A DNA stretch of 54,648 nucleotides from Fibrobacterota bacterium (GTDB lineage: Bacteria; Fibrobacterota; Fibrobacteria; UBA11236). The notes below the pieces were generated by a model. That model had not been told where the DNA came from and ran no database searches. It was given only the letters and a program-made list of their open reading frames with translations. This document shows, in pieces, positions 1 to 9,960 of the stretch (position 1 is the stretch's first letter; every line of letters starts with the position of its first letter). The position numbers and the translations under genes are program-made. The DNA lies in the NCBI GenBank assembly GCA_028287465.1, contig JAQBPO010000057.1, positions 1-54,648 of the forward strand. Direction: 5' to 3'.

Positions 1-1680
1 CTCTCCGGAGGCGTCAATGTGGCCGGGCTGGGCGCCCTGCGTTCGCTGCCCTTCAAGCTTATCCATGTGCTCGGCCTGGGGGAAGGCGAGTTCCCGGACG
101 AGGATTCCGCTTCGACCCTGGATCTCCGCCAATACAGGCGCGTCATCGGCGATATCGATCCGGCGGGCCGCAACCGCTACCTCTTCCTGGAAACGCTCAT
201 CTGCGCGTCCGGCAAGCTTCGCCTGAGCTATATCTCCCGGGACGTGCAGCAGGGCAAGACCTTCCAGATGTGCTCGGTACTGAACGAACTGAAGGATTAC
301 GTGGAGGAGTGCGTGCTCGCCCCCGCGGACCCGGAGTCCGTCGTGGCTTCCACCGTCGTAGGGGATTCCGCCGGTTTCATCGTGACCCAGGTTCCCTTGC
401 TGTCCCGGTCCCCGGATCTGTTCCGGAAGGGTCAGGGCAAGCCGTGGGACCCGCCCCCCAATCCCTTCCGCGAGGAAAGGCTGCTCGCTTGGATGGCGGA
501 CAGCAAAGCCGCCGACCCCGGCTTCCCGGGGAAGTTGCAGGCGCATCGCGATCGGCATCCGGTCCGCGAGGTCTATCCGGCGCGCATGGATCCGCCTCGG
601 GAGGCCGCCGTTCCGGCCCTGCAGGCGATACCGCTCGACGATATCCGCATCTTCCTCTCCAACCCCGCGCAGTACGCGTTGCGCAAGCGCCTGGGCATCC
701 GGGACCATCGCGAAGAGGATCCGATGGAAGCGGACGTGGAGCCTTTCTTCTGCCCGGACCCGATGGATCGGGACCTGCTGGAAAAGGTGATCCAATTCCG
801 CATCGCCTCCGGAGACGGCGCGACCCGGCAGGATTGCCATCGGCATTTCCTGGCCCTGTACGCGAACCTGGCTTTGCGCGGACTCATGCCGGAGGGGCAT
901 TTCCGGGACCTCGATCAGGACCTGCTTTGGAAACGGGCCGAAGCCATGCTGGACGGCCTCGACAAGTATTTCGAAGGGATCGCCAAGGACGGGAGGACCC
1001 AGGATTGCATCCCGGGAGTCCTCCTGGGGCACGGGTCCGCCCGCAGCACTATCGTTCCCACGGAAGACCCGGTTTCGCGCCTACCCCCCTTGCGTCTCCG
1101 CGTCGCCGGGCGGGACGTGGAACTGCACGGGGAACTGCCCTGCCTGTTCCGGGACCATGCGGACGGGCGGTGCTCCACCGTGGTGTTCTGCCAGGGATCG
1201 TTCAGCCCCAGGCGACTCCTCCCCGCCTTCCTGTTCTACGTCGCGGGAGCGGCATCCGAAGGCGGAACGGCGGATCGGCTGCGCGCCGCGCCCTTCACCA
1301 TCCATTACGTGCACAGGAAGTTCAAGAATTTCGAGACCGGGAACTGGGCGCCCTTCCGCATCACCCGGGAAGAAGCGCGCGCCTACCTGGAAAGCCTTCT
1401 CACCGATATGCTGACGGGCACGGATTTCGACCTGCTCCCTTTCGATGCCATCGCCGCCAAGCTGGCCCGCAAGGGATTCCTGGAGTCCGGCCCGGATTAC
1501 GCTCAGGTGCTCCGGGACGAACTCGAATTCGCGGACGAGAATCCGGATTTCTTCGGGGCGGAAACGCCCGAGAGCCAGGTCCTGCTGGATCCCCAGGTTC
1601 CCGCGGACGCGGAAGCGAAGATACGCGCGCGATTGGGTCCTTTCTTCAACTTCAAACCGGACGCGGGCGATGGCCGGTAA
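1..1680 (+). CDS. recC: RecC subunit of exonuclease V, 3' part
   Basis: Codes for the C-terminal 559 residues of RecC; the gene begins upstream of the window. RecC is the non-catalytic scaffold of the RecBCD helicase-nuclease and reads Chi sites while double-strand ends are processed. The visible start (LSGGV, then RSLPFKLIHVLGLGEGEFP) matches the segment of RecC that follows the inactivated helicase domains, where family members read 'MRSIPFKVVCLLGMNDG'. The rest (about residues 220-555) is the degenerate nuclease-like domain, containing a YVHRKFKNFETG stretch and no obvious catalytic D/E-K set, as expected for RecC. The stop at 1678 lies inside the start of recB, so the two are translationally coupled. 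The assignment is firm because recB and recD follow in the usual order. Confidence 0.9.
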   Translation, partial: LSGGVNVAGLGALRSLPFKLIHVLGLGEGEFPDEDSASTLDLRQYRRVIGDIDPAGRNRYLFLETLICASGKLRLSYISRDVQQGKTFQMCSVLNELKDYVEECVLAPADPESVVASTVVGDSAGFIVTQVPLLSRSPDLFRKGQGKPWDPPPNPFREERLLAWMADSKAADPGFPGKLQAHRDRHPVREVYPARMDPPREAAVPALQAIPLDDIRIFLSNPAQYALRKRLGIRDHREEDPMEADVEPFFCPDPMDRDLLEKVIQFRIASGDGATRQDCHRHFLALYANLALRGLMPEGHFRDLDQDLLWKRAEAMLDGLDKYFEGIAKDGRTQDCIPGVLLGHGSARSTIVPTEDPVSRLPPLRLRVAGRDVELHGELPCLFRDHADGRCSTVVFCQGSFSPRRLLPAFLFYVAGAASEGGTADRLRAAPFTIHYVHRKFKNFETGNWAPFRITREEARAYLESLLTDMLTGTDFDLLPFDAIAAKLARKGFLESGPDYAQVLRDELEFADENPDFFGAETPESQVLLDPQVPADAEAKIRARLGPFFNFKPDAGDGR

Positions 1681-4600
1681 CGCGCAAGGTACCCGAGGCG
1701 CGAAGCTTCCCGCGGGCGCCTCCGCGGAAGCGATTGCGGCGCCGCCCTCCGCCGTGGGCCGTCCGGAAGCGATCGCCGGGCTCGATCTGTCCAAGCCCGG
1801 GCTGCTGGAGGCCTCGGCGGGCACCGGCAAGACCTATGCCATCGAGCACCTGGTATTGCGCCTGCTGCTCGAATCGGATACCCTGGAATTGCCCAATATC
1901 CTGGTGCTGACCTTCACGGAAAAGGCCACGGGCGAGCTCAAGGACAAGATCCGCTCGCGCCTGGCCTGGCGCATCGCCCAAGGCGGGCTGCCCGCCGCGA
2001 CCCTGGCCCGCCTTAAATACGCCCACCAGAATTTCGATCGGGCCTCCATCCATACCATCCACGGTTTTTGCCAGCGGGTCCTGCGCAAGTACGCCTTCGA
2101 GAACAATGCCTTGTTCAGCCAGGAACTGGTCAAGAACGTCAAGGAGGTCCTGGAGACCGTCCTTTACGAAGAGATGCGCTCCACCTGGCTTTCCGAGGCC
2201 GGGCCGGGACCCGAAGGCCTGCTTGCCTTCCAGAACAAGACCCGGGCCCTCAACCTGGGGCCGCGCACCCATTGGGCCAAGCGCCTCATCGACATCGCCC
2301 TGGGGTACAACCCGAACCGCGGGGACGTGCTGCTGCCCGAATGCGATCCGGCCCGGATCGCGGGATGGGAAAGGGATATCGTCTCCGCCTTCGCCGACCT
2401 GGCCGGGCTTTTCCCGGACCTGGCTCCGGGCCTGGAGGCGGATCACCCGTTAATCCGCCGCTACGGCGCCGTCAAGTTCTCGAGCCCCACCACGCGAAAG
2501 AAAGGCGTCCTCGTCCTGGCCGCTGCGTTCCGGACCGCGCTCGCCTGCAAGGCCGCGCGGCCCGAAGCGCGGCGCGGCATCGCCCTCGCCTTCCTGGATC
2601 AGGTCGAGGAGATCGGCCTGACCGGGATCCGGAGCCGCGGCTTCGCCTTCCTGATGCCGAGCGCGGAGGAAGCCCAGGGCCGAGCCTGGCCGGAACTGGA
2701 ATCCCTGCTTGCCCTTTTGGACGGGATCCAGGGCGCGGCCGTCCGCATCGCGCGGGAGAACGCCGCCCGGGCCTTCGGCGACCAGCGCAGGGTCATCTCG
2801 GATCTGCGCGCCAAGGCCCAGGAATACCTGCGTTCCAACGGCCTCATCACCTATGACAGCATGATCGAGGACGTATGCCTCGCCTTGCGGCACGATGAGG
2901 AGCGCGTCCGCCTCCTGCGCCAGGATTACCGCTATTGCCTGGTGGACGAATTCCAGGATACGGATCCCTTGCAATGGGAGATTTTCCGCAAGGTGTTCCT
3001 CGACAGCGGATCCGCGAATCCCCTGTACCTGATCGGCGATCCCAAGCAGGCCATCTACCGGTTCCGCGGCGGGGACGTCTTCACCTACATGGAAGCGCGC
3101 AAGGCCATGTTCGCCCTGAGCCGGGAGGGCAAGGCCCAGGGCTTCGGCCTGGACACCAATTACCGCTCCAGCGGCGCCATGGTCCAGGCCTACAATGCGG
3201 CCTTCACCCATGCCGGCTGGTTCCATGGCCTGGCCCTCGACGAAGGGGATCAGGTATGGCGCCTGCCCGCCGCCCCGGATCCCCTGGGTTACCTCCCCGT
3301 CAAGCACGGGGATCTGGCCATCCAGAAGGCCGAGGACGCCACCGGCTCCCCGGCGCCCATCATCCTCAAGGACTTCACGGGCGGAGGGGCCCTTCCCGTC
3401 CCCGACAAGAACGCGGTCAAGAAGCGGGTCAACCGCTGGATCGCCTCGGAAATAGCCGCCCTGATGGAAGGGCCGGACCGGCTCCGGATCCCGGATAAGG
3501 TAACCGGAAAGTTACGACCCGTCTCCTGGGGGGACATCTGCGTGCTGGTCCGCAAGGGCCAGGAGAAGAACCACCTGGAACGGGTGCTGGGCGAGGCGGG
3601 CATTCCCGTCCAGGTCAACCGCCGTTCCGGCCTCTACCAGGGCGATGCGGCCGGGCAGTTCCTGGCGGTCCTGGAATCCCTGGAGGAACCGCGCAATGCG
3701 GGACGCCACGCCCGGGCCCTGCTCACGCGCTTTTTCCGGGCCGACGGGGACGCGCCTCCGGAGCGCCCTCCCGAGTCCACCCATCCGCTCTTCGAGGAAT
3801 GGACCCGCCTGGCGGGGCGCCGTCGCTGGCAGCGGCTTTTCCATTCCCTGCTCTACCGCACCGGGCTCCTGTACCGCGAGAGCCTCCACGAGGACGGCGA
3901 TCGCCGCATCATGGACTTCACCCATATCGGCCAGAACATGGTGCAGGAGGCCATAGGCCAGAACCTCGGCCTTTCCGCCCTGGTGCAGCGCCTGCGCGAT
4001 CTGCGCGCCGCCCCGGCCGGCGCCGATGAGGACGCGGACATGCACCGCGAAGAGTCCGAGGGGGGCAAGGTCGTGCTGATGACCATGCACGTCAGCAAGG
4101 GCCTGGAGTTCCCGGTCGTATTCCTCGCCAGCTTCTCGGGCAACCCTTCCGCGGCCTACTACAAATACCGCCATGGCCTCAATACGGTCTACCACCTGGA
4201 CAAGGACGATGCCGACGCCAAGCAGGCCTTCCTGGCCGAGTCCGAGGGCGAGGATCGGCGTCTCTATTACGTGGCCCTGACCCGCGCCCGCTATAAGCTC
4301 TACGCTCCCATCCTGCCCAAAGGCGGAACGGGGCACAGCTCCTTCGGGCCCCTGGGCGGTTTCGTCGCGGAAGCCTTGCGCACGGCGGCCGCGATCCTCC
4401 CCGGGCATTACCACTGGGCGCCGCCCGAGGACTACTCGCATCCGCCCCTTCCGGTGCCCCGGGTCATGCCGCGCCAGGCCGCTTCCGGTCCCGCTATTAC
4501 CGATCCGGCCCGTTCCGGTCCGGCGGGCCACCGCATCGCGGGCTCCGACGCCGCTGCGGCCGCGGTCCCGGCCCCCGCCCCGGATTTCCTCGCCGGCTAT

Positions 4601-5638
4601 CCCCGCGAGGACGCCCTCTCCCTGCCTACCGCGAACTTTTCCAAGCGCCGCCGCCGCCTGTCCTCCTATTCCCACCTGGTCCGCCACAGCCATGGCCTGG
4701 CCGCGGAAACCGTGGAAGGCCGCTTCGACAAGGAAGAGGCCCCGGCCGTCGAAGGCATGCGCGAGGAGGCCGAAGGCGCGCAACCCGGAGCCTCGCCTTA
4801 TCCGGGCAATGCCCTGCCCCGCGGCAAGGATATCGGCAACATGTTCCACGAGATCCTCGAGCGCATCGATTTCGCCGTGGCGGGGGAGGCCCCATCGCCC
4901 GAAGCCCTGTTCGCGCACGCGCCGACGCGGGACCTGATCCACGGATGCATGGACGATCATCGGCTCGGGGAGGAATGGCTCGCCGGGGTGGCTGCCATAG
5001 TCTGGAACACCCTGCGCACCCCGCTGCCGGATCCCTCGGGAGGCGCGCCCTTCAGCCTGGCCGAGGTGGCCCATCGCCGTCCGGAAATGGAGTTCCTCTT
5101 CCCCTACCCCGCGCGCCCGGACGCCGCCGGTCCCGACGGATACCTGTGGGGTTTCATCGATCTCGTGTTCCGCCACCGCGGACGCTATTACCTGCTGGAT
5201 TGGAAGTCCAACCATCTGGATGCCTACGGCCCTTCCGACCTGGATCGGAGCATGCGGGAGTCCAGTTACGATCTCCAATACATGCTCTATTCCCTGGCCC
5301 TGGACAAATGGCTGCGCAGCCTGATCCCGGATTACCGCTATGAGACCCATTTCGGCGGCATCTATTACGCCTACCTCCGCGGCATGCGCGGCCCCGCCGA
5401 CGCCGGCGCAGGGCCGGGTCCGGATTCGGGAGCCGTCCCGGATCACGCCGAGGAGGCCGCGCAAACCGGCCCGGTATCAGGCGTCTTCTCCCTCCGTCCC
5501 GCTCCGGCGCAGATGCGCGGGGAATTCCCCCTGCATCTCGCCAAGGTGATGGGGGCTTCCGGCGCGGGCGGGCGCATGGACGCCTCCTTGTTCCTCGACC
5601 GGGACTCCAGTCCCGACCGGGAGGCCGGATCCGTATGA
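1670..5638 (+). CDS. recB: RecB helicase-nuclease subunit of exonuclease V
   Basis: A 1322-residue UvrD-type 3'-5' helicase fused to a RecB-family nuclease, acting on double-strand DNA ends together with RecC and RecD. Seen in order: Walker A (EASAGTGKT, about 48-56), HTIHGFCQRV, Walker B (VDEFQDTD, about 425), motif III (GDPKQAIYRFRGGD, about 456), motif V (MTMHVSKGLEFP, about 805), motif VI (YYVALTRAR, about 866). The C-terminal nuclease has GNMFHEILE (about 1057), an ID aspartate (about 1162), the DWK catalytic motif (about 1176) and the QYMLY helix (about 1203), so it looks active. The ATG at 1670 overlaps the recC stop by 11 bp and gives the expected short N-terminus before Walker A. An Ala/Pro-rich segment around residue 930-970 is probably the linker to the nuclease. 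Confidence 0.95.
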   Translation: MAGNAQGTRGAKLPAGASAEAIAAPPSAVGRPEAIAGLDLSKPGLLEASAGTGKTYAIEHLVLRLLLESDTLELPNILVLTFTEKATGELKDKIRSRLAWRIAQGGLPAATLARLKYAHQNFDRASIHTIHGFCQRVLRKYAFENNALFSQELVKNVKEVLETVLYEEMRSTWLSEAGPGPEGLLAFQNKTRALNLGPRTHWAKRLIDIALGYNPNRGDVLLPECDPARIAGWERDIVSAFADLAGLFPDLAPGLEADHPLIRRYGAVKFSSPTTRKKGVLVLAAAFRTALACKAARPEARRGIALAFLDQVEEIGLTGIRSRGFAFLMPSAEEAQGRAWPELESLLALLDGIQGAAVRIARENAARAFGDQRRVISDLRAKAQEYLRSNGLITYDSMIEDVCLALRHDEERVRLLRQDYRYCLVDEFQDTDPLQWEIFRKVFLDSGSANPLYLIGDPKQAIYRFRGGDVFTYMEARKAMFALSREGKAQGFGLDTNYRSSGAMVQAYNAAFTHAGWFHGLALDEGDQVWRLPAAPDPLGYLPVKHGDLAIQKAEDATGSPAPIILKDFTGGGALPVPDKNAVKKRVNRWIASEIAALMEGPDRLRIPDKVTGKLRPVSWGDICVLVRKGQEKNHLERVLGEAGIPVQVNRRSGLYQGDAAGQFLAVLESLEEPRNAGRHARALLTRFFRADGDAPPERPPESTHPLFEEWTRLAGRRRWQRLFHSLLYRTGLLYRESLHEDGDRRIMDFTHIGQNMVQEAIGQNLGLSALVQRLRDLRAAPAGADEDADMHREESEGGKVVLMTMHVSKGLEFPVVFLASFSGNPSAAYYKYRHGLNTVYHLDKDDADAKQAFLAESEGEDRRLYYVALTRARYKLYAPILPKGGTGHSSFGPLGGFVAEALRTAAAILPGHYHWAPPEDYSHPPLPVPRVMPRQAASGPAITDPARSGPAGHRIAGSDAAAAAVPAPAPDFLAGYPREDALSLPTANFSKRRRRLSSYSHLVRHSHGLAAETVEGRFDKEEAPAVEGMREEAEGAQPGASPYPGNALPRGKDIGNMFHEILERIDFAVAGEAPSPEALFAHAPTRDLIHGCMDDHRLGEEWLAGVAAIVWNTLRTPLPDPSGGAPFSLAEVAHRRPEMEFLFPYPARPDAAGPDGYLWGFIDLVFRHRGRYYLLDWKSNHLDAYGPSDLDRSMRESSYDLQYMLYSLALDKWLRSLIPDYRYETHFGGIYYAYLRGMRGPADAGAGPGPDSGAVPDHAEEAAQTGPVSGVFSLRPAPAQMRGEFPLHLAKVMGASGAGGRMDASLFLDRDSSPDREAGSV

Positions 5639-8055
5639 ACGGCAAGGCGAATTCCCCGTTCCGCAACCTGCGGGCCACCCTCGACGGCGTGTCCGCGCCT
5701 TCCGGATCCCTGTGGAAGCGCATGGAGCATGCGGCCCTGGAAAAAGGCGCCCTGGACAAGGTGGACCTGGCCCTGATCCGCACCCTTTGCCGCCGGGCCG
5801 GTAGACCCGATGACCTGGCCTTCCAGACCGTACAGGCCTGCCTGCTCTCGGCCGTCCGCGCGGGCGGCCTGCGCATCCCGCTCGATCCCGCCGGCCTCGC
5901 GATCCGGCTGGAGGAATTGCTTTCCCAATTGCTGCCCGCGCCGGAAACCTCCCTTCCGGTCGCGGACGCCAACCCCTTCGCGGATCCCGTCTCCTCCGCG
6001 GAATCCTTGACCTCGGCCGACGCCCGTACCCTGTCGGTCCGCCTGGCCGGGGAGTTCGACCGCCAACGTCGCGATGGACTCTATGATCCGGTGATCGGCA
6101 TCCCTCCGCAATTCCTCCCCTTGCTGCATATCGACGGGGGCCTCTATTTCCAACGGCATCAGGCCGCGGAAGCCTCGGTGGGGACGCGCCTGGCCCGGCT
6201 CCTGTCGGCGCCGGACATGGGATCCCCCGAGGACCCGGGTAACGCCTTGGATACGGTATTGCGGAAGCTTCCCTTGCGGCTCTCCTCCTCGCCGGATTCG
6301 CCGGCGATGGAATTCGACGCCCTCCAGCGGGAAGCCCTGGCGCTGGCCCTGCGGAAGCGTTTCACCGTGATCTCCGGCGGGCCCGGCACGGGAAAGACCT
6401 CCCTGGCCGCGAACCTGCTCCGCGCCTGGACCCTTGCCTGGCTGGAACGGAACGCGGAATCAAGCGACGGCGGCGACGGCGGTTCCCGCCCCCGCATCCG
6501 CCTGGCCGCCCCCACGGGACGCGCTGCGCAACGCCTGGCCGAGTCCCTGCGCCGCAGCCTGGAGTCCGTTCGATACGGATCCGCGGACGGAGCGATGGCG
6601 GGCGATGGGGAAATGAAGGGCGACCAAGCGATGGCGGAAGCGCGCGGCATGGACGCCTTCGTTTCGGCCCTTCCCTGCGAAACCCTGCATACCCTGCTCC
6701 GGTACAATCCGGGCACGGGCGAATTCTTCCACCAACGCCATCGCCGGCTTCCCGCGGACCTGGTCGTGATCGATGAAGTCTCCATGGTGGACATCTTCAC
6801 CCTCGCGCGCCTGCTGGAGGCCTTGGAGGATGGCGCCTGCCTGGTCCTGATCGGGGACATGGACCAATTGCCTTCGGTGGATTCCGGTTCCGTCCTCGCC
6901 GATCTGGTTCCCACGGACGGGGGGAACCACCCCCTCCGGGACAACCTGGTCATCCTGGAACGCAGCCATCGTTCCGAGGCGGCCATCCTGGACGTCACGC
7001 GCCGCATCAATGCCATGGACGGCGCGGGAGCCCTGGCCGCCATGCCCCCGCCCTTGAGCCTGTCCTCCGCGCGGAACGGGATTCCAGGGTCCGAGAGGGA
7101 TCCGATCTGGCCGATCACCTTCCTCCAGGACGGCCGCAAGGTCTCCTCCCAAGGCGGTTGCCGCATGCTGTCGCCTCCCAATGGGCGCGACCAGGCCGCG
7201 GACTACCGCGCGGGTTGGGATGCATGGCTCGAAGCCTGGGTGGATTTCCATTACCTCGATCATGCCCTGGATCCCGCCCGCTACCCGGGTCGGACCCTGG
7301 CGACCCCGAGAAGAGCGTCCTACGCATCCCTGGTCGAAGAGTTATGCGCCTATCAACCTCCCGGCGATGCGCTCTTCCATGCGGGATTGGCTTGGAAGAC
7401 CGCGCCTTCCCGCCTGCGGGAGGATAGGGGGAATAAGGAAAATAGCGCTTCGACCGGATCTCCCGCATCTCCTGATCCGGATTTCCTGAAATGGATGGCC
7501 TCTCTCGACGAACTTTTCTCCTACCTGGATCAAGCGCGCATCCTCACCCTGACCCGCAAGGGCTGGCATGGCGCGGTATCCGTGAACCGCCGTATCCGCG
7601 AACGCCTGATCCGCCGTTGGGATCCGGGCGCCCGGCCCGACGGCACCGAAGGGTTCAACGGCTCTCCCATCCTGATCCTGGAAAACGATCATTCCAAAGG
7701 CCTGTACAACGGGGACGTGGGCGTCTTGCTGCGCCTGGGAGGCCGCTCCATGTCCTTCTTCCGGCGCGCCGACGCCTACCTCGCCTTTCCCGCGCCCTTC
7801 CTGCCCCGGCACGAATCCGCCTTCGCCATGACGGTCCACAAGAGCCAGGGGTCGGAATACGATCAGGCCTTGCTGGTCCTTCCCGAATCCGGGAACCGCC
7901 TCCTCTATAAGGAGACCTTGTACACGGCCCTGACCCGGGCCCGGTATTTCGCGGGCATCTACGGTCCCGCCGGGGTATTTATGGAAGCGGTCGGACGCAA
8001 GGTGGTGCGGGAATCCGGCTTGCCCGCTTCCTTGCGCGCCCTGGCGCGTCCCTGA
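5635..8055 (+). CDS. recD: RecD helicase subunit of exonuclease V
   Basis: An 806-residue superfamily 1B 5'-3' helicase, the fast motor of RecBCD. Seen: Walker A (SGGPGTGKT, about 246-254), Walker B (VVIDEVSMVD, about 377), motif III (GDMDQLPSVDSGSVLAD, about 406), the UvrD_C_2 motif (AMTVHKSQGSEYD, about 731) and the final arginine motif (TALTRAR, about 763). The ATG overlaps the recB stop as ATGA. It is about 200 residues longer than the Escherichia coli protein; the extra length appears as Gly/Asp/Met-rich inserts around 275-345 and a Pro/Ser-rich insert around 465-500. Both sit between helicase motifs and do not disrupt them. It is a member of the RecBCD operon rather than a stand-alone RecD2, because recC and recB precede it directly. 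Confidence 0.93.
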   Translation: MNGKANSPFRNLRATLDGVSAPSGSLWKRMEHAALEKGALDKVDLALIRTLCRRAGRPDDLAFQTVQACLLSAVRAGGLRIPLDPAGLAIRLEELLSQLLPAPETSLPVADANPFADPVSSAESLTSADARTLSVRLAGEFDRQRRDGLYDPVIGIPPQFLPLLHIDGGLYFQRHQAAEASVGTRLARLLSAPDMGSPEDPGNALDTVLRKLPLRLSSSPDSPAMEFDALQREALALALRKRFTVISGGPGTGKTSLAANLLRAWTLAWLERNAESSDGGDGGSRPRIRLAAPTGRAAQRLAESLRRSLESVRYGSADGAMAGDGEMKGDQAMAEARGMDAFVSALPCETLHTLLRYNPGTGEFFHQRHRRLPADLVVIDEVSMVDIFTLARLLEALEDGACLVLIGDMDQLPSVDSGSVLADLVPTDGGNHPLRDNLVILERSHRSEAAILDVTRRINAMDGAGALAAMPPPLSLSSARNGIPGSERDPIWPITFLQDGRKVSSQGGCRMLSPPNGRDQAADYRAGWDAWLEAWVDFHYLDHALDPARYPGRTLATPRRASYASLVEELCAYQPPGDALFHAGLAWKTAPSRLREDRGNKENSASTGSPASPDPDFLKWMASLDELFSYLDQARILTLTRKGWHGAVSVNRRIRERLIRRWDPGARPDGTEGFNGSPILILENDHSKGLYNGDVGVLLRLGGRSMSFFRRADAYLAFPAPFLPRHESAFAMTVHKSQGSEYDQALLVLPESGNRLLYKETLYTALTRARYFAGIYGPAGVFMEAVGRKVVRESGLPASLRALARP

Positions 8056-8126
8056 CGATTTTCTATTTTTCGGCCTGCAAATAGATTGAAAAGGGCCGAA
8101 TCGGGTGCGCCAGGGCCAATTTTCCC

Positions 8127-8155
8127 TTGCCCAGACCAAGGCCGCATGGTTTAAT
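8127..8155 (+). promoter_or_regulatory. sigma70-like promoter of the cyclase gene
   Basis: TTGCCC at 8127-8132, a 17-bp spacer, then TTTAAT at 8150-8155. The predicted transcript would start near 8162, upstream of the ATG at 8201. This argues against a longer reading frame from the GTG at 8105, which lies upstream of the promoter. Read by eye only. Confidence 0.5.
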
Positions 8156-8200
8156 AGAACCAGTCCTGAAAACCCCGAATACCCAGCTTGGCCGCCGCAT

Positions 8201-9868
8201 ATGCCATGGATCGAAGTCATCAGTAGCCCAGCCAACCTGAAGACGAACCGTTTCCCCCTGCGGGAAGGCCCCAACGTCCTCGGTCGCGACAAGGGTTGCG
8301 ATATCGAGATCCCGGATCCCCGCATCTCCTCCAAGCACGCGATCATCATGGTGACGGGGGAAAAGGTCGAGTTCATCGACCAGAATTCCACCAACGGCAT
8401 CTATATCAACGACCAACGTTCGCGCAAGGGCGATTGGCCCGACGGCGCGACCGTTTTCATGGGCAATACGGAGATGCGCCTCAAGGGCGGGGCATCGGTC
8501 GACCTGAGCCTGCAAACCGGTACGTCCCAATGGGGGCAGAAGGAAATCCCCCTGGCCCCGTCCGGCGAGAGGACCGGGGTCCCGGCGGGCGCGTCCAGCC
8601 TGGCCCTCAACAACGCGAACTTCGATTTCAACATCGTCCAGGAAAAGAAGATCGGGGTGGAAGCCCAGGCGGGCGCGGGCCAGCCCGGCCTCGAGGACTT
8701 CGCCAAGCGCATGCAGGTGATCAACCGCATGATCAAATCGGTGAGCGCCACCCTCACGGTGAACGACCTGCTCGACCGCACCATGACCCTGCTCTTCGAG
8801 GCGGTCAATTGCGACACCGGCTATATCCTGGTGACCGATCCCGCCAACCACGACAATATCAGCGCCCATATCGCCTACGAGCGGGGCAAGCGCAAGGAGA
8901 ACCTGGAAGACAAGCTCTACAGCCGCACCCTGGTGTCCACCGTGATGCAGAAGAAATCGGGCTTCATCTTCGACAGCGACGAGAGCGGCGAGCAGGACCA
9001 GTCCCTCAGCATCTTCCAACTGCGCATCAAGACCGCCTTGTGCTGCCCGATCCATTCGGAAGGCCAGATCTACGGCGTCATCTACCTGGACAACAAGAAG
9101 CGCGGCGCCAAGTTCAACGGGGACGATCTGGACCTGACCATGAACATCGCCGGCATCGCGGGCGTGGCCATCGAGAACATGGAGCTCTACAAGAAGCTTG
9201 AGACGGAATCGCTCATCCGCGACCATCTCAAGCGCTTCTGCTCCCCCAACATCGCCGAGAAGATCATCGCCGAACGGGGCAGCAGCGACTTCCACCTCCA
9301 GTCCCAGAAGACCAACCTGACCGTCCTGTTCGCGGACATCCGAGGCTTCACGCCCCTCTCCGAATCCCTGGCGCCGCTCGAGGTGGCGCAATTGCTGAAC
9401 AGCTACTTCTCGGAGATGTGCACCATCGTATTCGCCAACGGCGGCACCCTGGACAAGTTCATCGGCGATTGCATGATGGTGCTGTTCAACGCCCCCATGC
9501 CCGTGGCGGACCATGAGTACATGGCGGTCAAGACGGCCATCGAGATGAAGACCCGCCTCCGCCAGATGCTGCCGCAATGGCAGGCGCGGGGCATACCGGA
9601 ATTCCAGGTCGGCATCGGCGTGAATACCGGGGACGCCGTGGTGGGCAGCATCGGCACCACGTCCCGCATGGAATACACCGCCATCGGCGATACCGTGAAC
9701 ATCTCCTCCCGCGTCTGCGGCATCGCCAAGCCCAACCAGATCCTCATCACGGAGAGCGTGCTGGAGAAGGTCAAGGGCCGCTTCCGCACCGTATCCATGG
9801 GCGCCACCCAGCTCAAGGGCAAGTCCCGCCAGGTGATGGTCCACGAAGTCGTCGACGACCTCGTTTGA
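8201..9868 (+). CDS. FHA-GAF-class III adenylate cyclase
   Basis: A 555-residue soluble signalling enzyme that should make cAMP from ATP. The N-terminal FHA domain (about 1-95) has the phosphothreonine-binding set GR (28-29), SSKH (43-46) and STNG (63-66). A GAF domain follows (about 170-335), then a linker, then the class III cyclase domain (about 370-550). Both metal aspartates are visible (LFADIRGF about 375, FIGDCMM about 422), as is the purine-selecting lysine (LDKFIGD) and the YTAIGDTVNISSR segment carrying the transition-state Asn and Arg. There is no membrane segment, so inputs are probably a phosphoprotein through FHA and a small ligand or redox cue through GAF. The start at 8201 is chosen because the FHA strand begins at once and a promoter lies just upstream; no strong ribosome site is seen. 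Guanylate specificity is unlikely given the Lys/Thr pattern. Confidence 0.9.
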   Translation: MPWIEVISSPANLKTNRFPLREGPNVLGRDKGCDIEIPDPRISSKHAIIMVTGEKVEFIDQNSTNGIYINDQRSRKGDWPDGATVFMGNTEMRLKGGASVDLSLQTGTSQWGQKEIPLAPSGERTGVPAGASSLALNNANFDFNIVQEKKIGVEAQAGAGQPGLEDFAKRMQVINRMIKSVSATLTVNDLLDRTMTLLFEAVNCDTGYILVTDPANHDNISAHIAYERGKRKENLEDKLYSRTLVSTVMQKKSGFIFDSDESGEQDQSLSIFQLRIKTALCCPIHSEGQIYGVIYLDNKKRGAKFNGDDLDLTMNIAGIAGVAIENMELYKKLETESLIRDHLKRFCSPNIAEKIIAERGSSDFHLQSQKTNLTVLFADIRGFTPLSESLAPLEVAQLLNSYFSEMCTIVFANGGTLDKFIGDCMMVLFNAPMPVADHEYMAVKTAIEMKTRLRQMLPQWQARGIPEFQVGIGVNTGDAVVGSIGTTSRMEYTAIGDTVNISSRVCGIAKPNQILITESVLEKVKGRFRTVSMGATQLKGKSRQVMVHEVVDDLV

Positions 9869-9960
9869 CTTAGGCTTCCGCCCGACCGCCCGCCTATTCC
9901 ATCCGACGGCCCGAACCCCTTGAACCTGGGCTTAAGCCCTCCCCTAATCCGATTCCATGG

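Noticed and set aside
3512..5464. 650-codon minus-strand frame inside recB
   Set aside because: Overlaps helicase and nuclease motifs of recB on the other strand and has no recognisable domain; high-GC shadow frame.
8069..8100. Inverted repeat TTCGGCC / GGCCGAA after recD
   Set aside because: The loop is 18 nt and no T-tract follows on the plus strand; not convincing as a recD terminator.
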